Below are positions 12,209-26,911 of a stretch of DNA of 64,000 bases, piece by piece (within the stretch, counting starts at the first letter, position 1; each line of letters starts with the position of its first letter). The notes under the pieces were generated by a model. The model worked only from the letters and a program-made list of their open reading frames with translations, had not been told where the DNA came from and searched no databases. The DNA is from Chlorella sorokiniana (lineage: Eukaryota > Chlorophyta > Trebouxiophyceae > Chlorellales > Chlorellaceae). The stretch is from positions 2,792,001 to 2,856,000 of the forward strand of contig CP084613.1 in the NCBI GenBank assembly GCA_025917655.1, given 5' to 3'. A program made the position numbers and the translations under genes.

Positions 12209-14857
12209 TCACCGCTGCGCTCGTGGCGAGCGATGGCCTAGCCCAGGGAGCGAGGGGCCCAGCGCCTTTGAGCGCTTGTCCCATTGCCGCGCCGCCACCG
12301 CCCCCGCCGCCGCCGCGAGGCCCAGCTGCGCCAGCAGCAGCAGCGGCACGCGCAGCTGGTGCACGCTGGACGCCAGGCCAGCCAGCTGCTGCGGCCCACC
12401 CAGCGGGCGCGGTGCCACGGCGGGGGCACCAACCCCTGCCGATGAGCCGTTCGCCATTTGCTGTGGAGGTTCCACCCCCGACCCGCCAGCCAGCACCGTG
12501 CCGTGGATGACTGGGAAGGGGGAAGGCCTGGCGCTGCGCCGCCGCGTTCTCCCGGGTGAAGCCACACATCTGCGCCGCACCAGGCGCAGCGCGGGTGGAA
12601 CAGCTTGCGTGATGCCGGGCAGGTGCGGGTGGCCAGGGCGCAGCGAGAGCGCTGCCAGCTGGGCAGCTGGAGCGCGCCAGCCTGCGCTGGCGCCCCTCCC
12701 ACCCGGCTGCGGGCGGCTGCTGCGCACCTGCCACACTGCGCGCTGCCTCGCCGGGCATGGCGTAGGGAGTGAGCTCGCCGAAGCGCGCGTAGATGCTGCC
12801 GGGCTTCACCAGGCCCAGACGGATGCGCTCAGACACCGTCATCTTGCGGCCTGGGCGTAAAAGGGGGGTGGGGGTGGGGTTGGGGGGGGCGGGGCGCGGG
12901 CCTGGGCCGGGCTGTGTACGGGGCCAAAGCTGCGCTGGCGGTGGTGGGCACGTGAGGCAGCCGACCAGCCGTTTGTCTCACCGACGTCGACGCGCGCCGG
13001 GTGCACCATACAGGCTGCGTCCACGGCCGCCAGCTTGTTCCTGGCAAAGCGGGTGAGGGCGGAGAAGCAGAAGGGCAGGCCCCAGCCTGCGGTGCAGGTC
13101 CAGGCAACGGGTGAAGCGCGGCGGCGGCAGCGCCGTGGCATGGCAGGCGCAAGGCTGGGCCGGCTCAGAGGGGGTGCGCGATGCCGGCAGGCGCAGGCGT
13201 TGCAGGTGCAGCGGCGCGGGCGGCAGCGCGACAGCGGGGCCCGGAGGGTCTGACACACCCTGGTGCGCTCAGCCCCAGCCCCGCCTGCTGGCCCCCTTGT
13301 ACACACCCACGCCCTCACCCCCTCGCCCACCCGAGTAGCTGTGCTTCAGCAGGGGCCGGACGCGCTGGTGCAGGAAGGGCATGTGCAGCGCGGGCGCCGT
13401 CACCTCCACCAGGTTCACGTGGTGCAGCTCCAGTCCCGGCAGCTGCCAGTGAACCCTGCGGCGGCAGCATGCGCGTGGCGTGGAGGCATGGCACGGAGCG
13501 GCCTCGCGCGGGGCGGGCTCGACATGCACAGCGTGCGGGCCGCAGAGCAGGCCGCAGCAGCGCGGCGCAGGCAGCTGCCGCCACACCAGTACGGGTTGTC
13601 GGAGTCGTCCCCCGGCAGTTGGACAGCTGTGCCGCCACCAGCTGGTGGCGGCGCATGCGCTGCATGGGGAGGGAGGGGGCGGCCGGGCGAGGTGGGCAAC
13701 GGCGGCGGCGGGCGCCCGGCCGCAAACTGCCCAGGCAGGCAGCGCACGATTGCGGGGGTGCGCTGCTCGGCAGCATTGTTGAGGGGGGGTGCGCTGCTCG
13801 GCCGCCTCGACAGCCAGGCAGGCGGCTGTGGGGAGGTTGGGAGAGGCGTGCGCGGCCAGCTGGCGCCCTCACGTCAAACAGCGTGTCGACGGCGCACGCG
13901 TCCATGGCCAGGTCGTCGTCGGCCACCATGACGTAATCGTAGCGCCGCCTGCAGGGGCGGCGGGGTCGTGGCGGGGCGAGATGGGGGCGGGGGTGGGGTG
14001 GGTGGGCGCCGCGCGGGCGCTCCCAGCCGCGCAGAGCGCTGTGGGTAGCAGCAGCCGGGCGGCGCAGCGATGGCAGCGAGCAGGAGCGCTCTGCGCGGCT
14101 GGGTGCTCACTGCAGGCGCGCCCAGATGCCCTTCCACTGCGGCTGCTCCTCCTCCATCAGCGCCCACACCATGCGCCACTTGAAGGAGCCAGGCATACGC
14201 AGCGCCAGCGTGCACTGCGCGGCATTAGACGAACATGTTTAGAGCAGCGACTCCCGGTGCAGCCTGCTTGCAGCATGCCAGGCGCACACGAGCTGACACA
14301 GGAGCGGGCAGCAGCTGCGGCAGGCGGTTGATTGTGCAGCGGGCAGGCAAGGGCGGGGCGGGCTGCCTGCCACCACCCATGTGCAGCAGCCCCACCTCTG
14401 GGCAGTCCCAGTCGGTGCGGTTGCCAAAGTATACAGCCACGAGGTCCCAGTTGGCCCGCCTGCTGAAAGACCACCTGCAGGCGAGGGATTGGCGTGGGCA
14501 GCCTGGGTTAACGGTGCAGGCAGCCTGTCGTGCCCTCCTTCAGTCGCAGGCTACAGCGAACGCTCACAGGCTTGGCGACCACTTGTCCCCTACTGCCGCA
14601 AACACCAGATTCCTAGTTTTGGTGCCAGGCTGGCGGGGAACTGGGCAGGGGGCCTGGTGGAAGCGGGACTTTGGGGGTCTGGCCGCGGCACGTATGCCGC
14701 TGCTGGCGGCCATGCCGCCGATCAATGGCACGTCATGCTGGCGCAGCGTGTGGCATGCCAACGCGCCCAATATGAATGAAATAAAGGCCAAAAGTAGACC
14801 CTGCACGCAGACAGCAAGTGCTTGTCGTGGGGAAGAGTGAAAGGGGTGCGCTTGCAT
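12209..14857 (-). CDS. Type II membrane protein of the DUF707 (glycosyltransferase-like) family
   Basis: The start ATG is at 14857-14855. An N-terminal signal anchor (ALAVCVQGLLLAFISFILGA) puts the body in the lumen, probably Golgi. Successive exons join in phase. They give NLVFAAVGDKWSPSLW, then NWDLVAVYFGNRTDWDCPE, SFKWRMVWALMEEEQPQWK, and YDYVMVADDDLAMDACAVD, the family's Asp-rich YDYIFIWDEDL-like motif. These are followed by HQLVAAQLSNCRG, LVEVTAPALHMPFL and GWGLPFCFSALTRFARNK with AAVDAACMVHPARVDVG. That is the complete order of plant DUF707 motifs, including the final GWGLDF...VVD...VH block. One C5 run (13609-13613) lacks a base between CRG and DDSDNPYW. The last exon (12209 to about 12520) adds an Ala/Gly/Pro-rich tail with a second hydrophobic stretch. 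The Asp triad suggests a GT-A-like sugar-nucleotide fold, but no activity is established for the family. Confidence 0.75.
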
Positions 14858-15251
14858 GCGATTCAAAGGTGCTGGCACATGCGCAACCCCACCTGGCGCC
14901 CAATACAAGCTCCTGGTGCTGCTTTCATCTAGGACTTCAATTGTTATTGGGAGATGGCGAGGGAAGTTGTCATCACATGACGAATTGAAGTGTGCAACTG
15001 AAGAGGTGGCTTTTTTGAGTGGATGTCGTCCAAGCCGCTCGTAGGAACAAGTCGTGCTCACCGCCCAGCCCAGTACGCGTTCCTTGGTTCTGCTGTTGTC
15101 GGCCACCTGGCACCGTGCTGGCACCTTGCAAATCGCGACACTCTGACTGCTGGACAGTGGGCCAAGGTGTGCGGACATTTTGCTGGTGGATCAATCAAGG
15201 GCTGTTGTCCTAATGATTTCAAATGTAGATTAAACGCTGTAAGTTGAGTTT
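14858..15251. other. Intergenic region between VPS34 and DUF707 genes
   Basis: 394 bp between two genes on the minus strand. It is more AT-rich than the genes and must hold the VPS34 3' UTR and DUF707 promoter. Nothing specific was recognised. Confidence 0.4.
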
Positions 15252-20265
<5,014 letters not shown>

Positions 20266-20593
20266 AGCGCGCCCCCTTTGAGGCGCACTGGTGACTTTGA
20301 ACTGATTGATGATCCAACAAGAAAGATGCGAAGGTCGCGATCAACATACAACCGGCCAGCGTGTCTGCCGTGCTCCGACGGCCCAACTGGGAAGGCAGTG
20401 AACGCTTATTGTGTTCCCTCTGCTAAATTTCAAACACATAAGAGTTTCCTTGTCATTGTTGGTGTCGCTCGCTTTCCCGACATTCTTGGACGGAGTCAAA
20501 CTTGAGGAGTGGCAGCCGCCCTTGTTGCCCCGCTTTCGAGCGGCTCAGAGCCCCAGATGGGCTCTCCAAGGCCGCCCGGTCTTGCTGGAGGGT
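20266..20593. promoter_or_regulatory. Divergent intergenic region between VPS34 and CFAP45
   Basis: 328 bp (or 397 if CFAP45 starts at 20663) separate the two divergent starts. The part at 20280-20500 is AT-richer than the genes. No TATA box or X-box-like ciliary element was confidently identified. Confidence 0.45.
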
Positions 20594-23172
20594 ATGTCCA
20601 GGCAGGAGGATAGCATTATTGTCAGCGGCGGTTGGCCGCCGTCTGCTGCGTGCCCTGTGCGCATGCTGCACCAGCGCCCCTGGCATGTCCTCTGCAGGCA
20701 TCCCCACGTCAAAGCAAAGAACAGCTACGTGGATGAAACTTTGTTTGGCTCAGTCCGAGCATGTGGGTCAACCAAGAGTAGCGGCAGCGCATCGCCCACC
20801 CGCGGCGGCATGCGCAGCGGGAGCATCAGCGGAAGTCCTCGCTGTGCAGTGGGCAAGGCTGCAGGCAGCCCCGGCAAAGCCGGCAACGTGCTGCTGACAA
20901 GAAGCCAGCTGGACCGCATGCTTGAGGTGGGTTGCCTGTGCAAGCATGTCGCAACTTGGCAGACGCCGTATGCATTCGCACTAGCAATTCGCTGTACTGG
21001 TGCGCTTGCCATGTTCCCTCCGGCAGAAGTCCCCCGTCCTCACCCCAGCTGAGCTTGATCAGAAGCGCAAAGAGGCAGAAGAGAAGGTGGGGGAGGAGTT
21101 TCGGCAAGCAAAAGCGGCGCGGGCTGCGCGAGAGGCGGCAGCAGCAGCCAGGGTCGCCGAGGACATGGCTGCCGCCCCCAAGACCGAGATGGAGCAGCTG
21201 CGGGAGAAGGAGCGCCGTGAGATCATCAGCAGGGCACAGCTGGCACTCCTGGTGAGAAGTTCAACGGATGGGCGAAGCCATGCGCAGGGCAGGGGGCAGG
21301 CCCACGGCACCACTGGCTCACGTGCCCCTTCATGCGTGCAGGGGGAGAAGGAGGAAGTCAAGCTGATGAACCAGATGATCCAGTTCGGCAAGGTCATGGC
21401 CACCCGTGACCAGCAGGTGGCGCAGAAGGAGGCTGCCAAGCGTTCGGCGGCTGAGGATGAGCGCAGGGTGGTGGAGGAGATGGAGCAGCGGGGCAGGGCT
21501 GAGCTAGAGGAGCTGGAGGTGAGCTGCCACACAGGAGGGCAGCGCGACGCTGGGTGCGAGCCTTCACGGCTGTCCCAGTGCCACACACAACCAGCCCGGC
21601 TTGTCCCCTGCACAGGAGCGTGAGCGGCGGCGGGCGCTGGAGCAGAAGCGCGGAGCGCTCACGATCCTGGATCAGCTGGCGGAGAGGGAGAGGGAGCGGA
21701 TGGCCAGCGAGGAGCGGCGGCGCATGGAGGGCGAGGAGATGACACGGCGCATACAGCTGCTGCGCGAGGAGGAGCAGCAGGCGCGTCGCTGCCCGCACCC
21801 ACCACCAACCAGTCTGAAGTTCACCCTGCATCACGTCTCTAGCAGCATCTTTCGTGCAATGGCCGTGTCCTCCCACGGTCCCCATCCCCACCCCCTTCCC
21901 GGCCTTGCAGCGTGAGGAGGAGCGCAAGGTGGCGGCACGCGCACTTATGGCGGAGGTGGCCCTGGGCAACGCCGAGCTGGCAGAGCGCAAGCGCCTGCTG
22001 AAGCTGGCCGAGGCTGAGGAGGAGGCGCAGATAGCAGAGTACATCCGCCAACGAGATGCACGGGAGCAGGTGCTAGGGGGCAGGAGGTGCGCCCCGCCTC
22101 AAAGCACGCTGGCTGCACCCGCCGAGGCGTGCTGCCAAGCGTCCGTGCTGCAGGAGCTTGCCGATGAGCGGGAGAGCCAGGCCAAGCTGAGGGAGCTGGA
22201 GGTGGCGCGCCTGCGGGCCATGCAGGAGAAGATTCTGGACAACCGTTCAGCAGAGGTGTGGGGCGCAGGCAGGGGGAGAGGGGTGGGGGCGCGCGCAGGA
22301 GCTGCCGGGGGTGCAGTTGCACCTGCAGGAGCAGGGTTCAACATGCCGACACTGACCATCTGCACCAAACAGCAGCGGGAGGGGCCACCCTCGGGGGGTG
22401 ATCTGTTTGCCCTCCGTCTTGCTGGTCAGCAGTTGAGTTTTAATGCCACCGGCTCTTGCCCAGGCGACAGGCCTCCTCCAAAAAACATCCACCAGGGGTG
22501 CCAGCATGCTGAGGGCGCATGGCTGATCGCGACACTCTTGACGTGCTGGGTCGCTTTGCGCGCATGCCGCAGGACGAGGCGCGGGCCAAGCGGTACCAGG
22601 ATGAGCTGGAGATGGCGCAGCGGGCCAAGGCGGCTGCGGAGCAGGAGAGGCGCAAGGGCATGCAGCGCGAGTTGGAGGCGTCGCGCGTGGCGCAGCTGGC
22701 CTGGAAGCAGGAGCGCCAGGAGGAGGAAGCGCGGCTGGAGCTGGCCGAGTTTGGTCGGATCCTGGCGGTGAAGCGGGACCGGGAGGAGGCGGAGCACGAG
22801 GAGGTGGGTGCTGGGCGCTTGCGCCCTTCAGGAGCACCGAGCCTGCAGCTGCCACATGTTTGCCCCCAAGCAAGCATGCCTGCCACTGCCGTCGCTCCTC
22901 TGGTGCAGGAGATTGCGCGCCTGGAGGCCCGCAAGCGCCACCAGCAGCGCCTGCTGGCCCAGATGGATGAGCGGCGTGAGATGCGCAGCCAGGCGCGTCG
23001 GGAGCTGGTGGAGGAGGGGCGGCACATCCGCGAGCGCCTTGCGGAGGAGAAGGCGTTACTGGAGGCGGTGAAGATGTTGAAGCTGCAGGAGCTGGAGGCG
23101 GCGGGGGTGCCCCAGAAGTACCACTCGCAGCTGGCGCGGCTGCAGGTCGGCAAGCCCAGAGTCGTGAAGTGA
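20594..23172 (+). CDS. CFAP45: Cilia- and flagella-associated protein 45 (FAP45/CCDC19)
   Basis: A coiled-coil microtubule inner protein of ciliary doublets. Exons: 20594-20926, 21027-21251, 21342-21518, 21616-21780, 21911-22069, 22154-22255, 22573-22803, 22909-23172; all junctions keep phase. The N-terminal SYVDETLFG box matches the family's VDESLFG, and LLTRSQLDRMLE matches its ITRDMVREL segment. The rest is near-continuous Glu/Arg/Lys/Ala coiled coil, with ELEVARLRAMQEKILDNRSA, DEARAKRYQDELEMAQR, LAEFGRILAVKRDREEAEHE and the diagnostic C-terminal LKLQELEAAGVPQKYHSQLA. The intron 21781-21910 would need a GC-AG donor (GCGCGT). ATG 20594 was taken as start; ATG 20663 in the same frame is the alternative. 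No frame break was seen, which argues for a functional gene. Confidence 0.88.
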
Positions 23173-23487
23173 GCAGAGTCTGCAGCGAGCAGTCTGCAGT
23201 CGCAGACGGAAAATGTACCATCACTGCTTAACTTGCACTGCCAGGATGCTGACATACACCATGGCATAATGCGATGCCAACGATGGGAATGCACGAGGTG
23301 GTGCCGGTCACTGGCGGTGACCTGGCCGTCCACACCTTCTGTGGGCTGAGGCTGCATGAGGACTGATCGCGCACACCTCGATACGTTTCTACGGCTTGTA
23401 TGTTGTTTGTACCACCGCGAGGGAGCTGAGATCCCTCTGTTTTCAGTCGGTGCTTTGAACCGAGGCGGGGGCCGCGAGCACTCGAGC
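23173..23487. other. Intergenic region between CFAP45 and next gene
   Basis: 315 bp between two genes on the plus strand. It must carry the CFAP45 3' end and the next promoter. No motif was recognised. Confidence 0.4.
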
Positions 23488-26400
23488 ATGGGCAAAAAGG
23501 GTCGTTCAGCGGCGCCTGCCGCAGAGGCTGGCCCCGAAAAGAGGACGCGCACATCGCAGCCAGGAATAGCTGGGGCTTTGGCAGCGGCCGCCGCCGTCAG
23601 CGCTAGCCCCCTGAGCTTGGAGCAGCTGCACGTCCGTGACCTGCTCGATCAGCGCGTAACCGACGAGCTGCCAACCCAAAGGGAGAAGTACTTGCAGGTC
23701 TGGTCTGAGAAATGCTACGGCCTGCGGGACAGCGCTTCTCCCGGCAAGCACGTCACCGCCGTGCCAGGCAGCAGCAGGCTGAGGGCTCGCCGCTCGGCCT
23801 CCAGCAGCTACTCCAAGGAGGATGCAGACCTGGATGGTGCAGGCAAGCATGGAGTCTTGGTTTGATGTCCTGCATTGCGTGCAACAAGGACCGCGTGACG
23901 CTCGTCTGTGTGGCCGTCACCCGACATGCTCAGGCCGGCGTGTGGGCGCCGCCTGTGCAGCGCTGCGCTATCTGGAGGTCATGCGCCACCTGCAGCAGCA
24001 GGCCTTCGCCCAGGACGCCGCCTTTGAGCTGCAAGAGCTGGAGCTGCTGGTGCTCATGGCGCGCTCCGACGTCGTCCACGCCCTCGGAGGTGACGCCGCC
24101 GCCTGCCGGCGCAGCGGCGCGGCTGCGAGCCGTGCTCTCCAGGCACCCGCCACACCCATCATCCTGACAGCACGCCTCCGCCCTCCCGCGCAGATGTGTC
24201 GTACCAGGCGTACGCCCTGCTGGACGCCTACCTGCAGCGCTTCCCGTACGCCGCACAGGGCGCCAGCAGGGCGGCCGGCATGACGGGCGCCCGTGCTGGT
24301 CCTGGACGAGCGGGCAGCCTGGCAGCCGCTGGCAGCGCTTGCGTGAGTGCTGCCTGGAACTGCTTGCACACTGATTGATGCTCTCGATCCTTTGCGGGCT
24401 GCCTGGCAAGGCGCATCAGCCATGCGGCACACGGCCCCAGCTGCACTCTCGTGGGTCGTTCCGGGCTTGCAGGGAGCGGGAGGGCCTGAGCAAAAGGTAC
24501 ATATTCGAGGAGGCGATCAAGGTGGGCAGCAGCCCTGACAGGCCTGCACCACAGCGGCTGCCCATGCGCCCTCGGTCAGCTGGGGAGCAGCGCCCTGAGC
24601 TGTCGCCACAGACTCATCGCCGTGACCACCACAGCCACCGCCCTGCTGCCACCTCCCTTGGGGGCCCCAACAGGATGCGGGGCACAACTACCGACTGGAC
24701 AACTCGGGCAGCAGCACGCTGAGCACGCCGCGCAAGAAGGGCGGCCAGCTCAAGACCTGCTTCGAGCTGCTGCGCCTCTGCTTCGACCGGGCCCTGGCTT
24801 CTGGTGGGTGCCGGCAAGCCGTGGCCAGCCTGGGAAGCCCAGCAGGCGCATCGGCTGCTGGGTTTGTGCCAAACCGGTGACCCGAGACTGTAGCATCGGC
24901 GCCCTCAGCGATGCCTTGACACTTGCAGCGTCCTTGCACCCCCCGTCCCCCCACCCTCACGCCGCCCGGTCTTGAAGCTGAGGAGGACTACAACGGCGAC
25001 CTGCTGCTCCTGCGCTACCTGCTGGGCCTGCTGAGCCAGGACCTGGCCGCGCGCCTCGCAGTCTTCCGCGGCTGGGCCGATGTGGCGGCGGAGGACGGCC
25101 AGGTGGCGGGCAAGCGCGCCGCGCTGCTGTCAAACTCCCTGCTCTGGCGCATCTGGCTGGATCAGGTGGGTGCTCTGCCCAGTCGTGCCACGGCCAGGCA
25201 CGCTGCAAGCCATGTCTTGCCATGCCGCTGCCGGCTGTGCTTCAGTGTTGCTGGCCCCGTGCTGCAGCAAGAGACGAAGAAATCGCAGCAGGACTTTGTG
25301 CGCCTGCTGATGCAGCTGATTGTCGGAGGTGAGGCCGCAGGTGTTGTTTGGAGAAGGTCATGCTCTGCCGGGCTGTCCAGCTCTGCTGCTCACCTGCGGG
25401 CGTACGCGCTGCGCAGGTGGCGACGAGGCGCAGCTGCAGGAGGTGGACACCGAGCAGCAGCAGATGGACAGTGAGTGCACGGCTCGGTGGCCTGCGCACC
25501 TGACGTCGCCTGCCTGCCGCTGCACATCCTGTTGGGTGCGTGCACTGCCTGTGGCCTCCAGGTTCCGCCCCCTCGCCGTGCCTCACCCTGCAGAGGATGC
25601 CGAGCAGGCAGCGCCCTGCATCTGCACGCCGCGTGAGCTGGCTGCCATGGCCGCCCGCTTCCTCAACATGCTGCTGGACCTGTTTGGGGCGGCGGAAGCG
25701 GCCGGCGGCTTCTCCAGCACCGCCGCGGCACCCAGGCGCGCCGCTTGTGCGGGCCAACCATGTTTTCCACTACACATGTATAGCTTCCAGGCTGCTTTGC
25801 CTTGCGCTCCTCCCGTGCCCTCGAGCACGCCATCCCCCAGCCCCACCACCACACACACGCCCGCGTGCAACGTCCCGCAGGATGCACCGCCTGAACATGC
25901 GCCTGCGGCTGGATGAGGCCATGCGCGACTGCATGTGGAAGGGCGGCGAGGCGGTGTGCAGGAACGAGGAGCAGAGCCGCGCCTTCCTGGCCGCCCTGGC
26001 CCCAGCGCACCGCGTCCGCCTGCTCAGCCTGGTGCGCGCCGTAAGCCACAGGCCGTCCTCGCGGTCGCAGCTGGGGCTGCTGCTGGGCGACGCCCCGCCC
26101 CTTGATGACCCCTGCTGCACGGTTGGCTTGCCCCGCTCACACCCCCGCTCGCCACGCGCCGCGCTCCTGCAGGTGGCCATGTCGCGCGTGGGCGGGGCCT
26201 ACCTGCACCACGAGGTGTCGCGGCGGCCCGCCGTGGCGCGCGCCAAGGAGCTGGTGCAGCTCATGGAGCAGGCGGACTCGGGGGAGGCGGCGGGGGCCTT
26301 CGAGGCGGATCCGGTGGTGGTGAGAGGGAGAAAGGGGGGTAGTGCGCGTCTGGGTCGGCGCGCAGTGGGGGGGGGGGTCTTGCAAGGAATTCTGCCTGCC

Positions 26401-26796
26401 GACCTGCTGCCCCCCCCGCCACCGCCCCTGCCGCAGGCGCTGCAGTGCCTGAACCAGGACAGGGCCAAGAGCTTGAGGGTGTTTGACATGGGTGCCGGGC
26501 GGCAGGCGTCCCTCAACAGCCTCACGCTGCTGGCCTGCAGCCTGGCCCTCTCCCTGCACGCGCTCGCCGCCGCCGAGGCGCGGGTGCCTGCCCGGAAGGG
26601 CGCGGCGCATGGCGCCGCTGCCACGGAGGCCAGCAGCGGGGCGGCCTCCCTGCGCCAGCAGCTGTCTGAGCTCCTGGCGTTCCTGGCCACGCAGCAGCGT
26701 GAGGCGCTGGCTGGGGAGAAGCGGGCGGCGGCGGAGCTCAGCAGCGCCTCGCTCTGCGACCTGCTGCATGCACAGGCGGCGCTGGCGGCCATGTGA
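23488..26796 (+). CDS. Helical protein of unknown function, weakly SNI1-like
   Basis: Not confidently recognised. Twelve exons: 23488-23842, 23961-24089, 24194-24342, 24473-24521, 24674-24803, 24978-25165, 25268-25328, 25417-25470, 25594-25735, 25881-26040, 26173-26319, 26437-26796. The product is predominantly alpha-helical, Leu/Ala-rich, with no signal peptide or membrane segment; a basic N-terminus (MGKKGRS...EKRTRT) hints at the nucleus. The block YLEVMRHLQQQ...VHALG...ALLDAYLQRFPYA, then VLDERAAW, and later GDLLLLRYLLGLLSQDLAAR, resembles the order in plant SNI1, the Nse6-like SMC5/6 subunit. That likeness is from memory and tentative. Two introns need GC-AG donors (23843, AG|GCAAGC; 25736). 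Intron phase shows one base missing near 24285-24293. It is convergent with the next gene, 115 bp away. Confidence 0.55.
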
Positions 26797-26911
26797 CCTG
26801 CCCGCCGCCGCCTGCTCTGACCCCTGACCTTTGACAAGCAGCCTTGTGGCCAGTCACAAGCGCAAGCAACGGCACGAAGAGCAGCATGTCAGCACGCAGC
26901 GCCGGGCGTGT

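Noticed and set aside
13181-13936. Long plus-strand open frames opposite the DUF707 gene
   Set aside because: They are antisense shadows in GC-rich DNA. The minus strand has in-phase exons with conserved motifs in the same interval, while the plus frames are Arg/Gly/Ala-rich noise.
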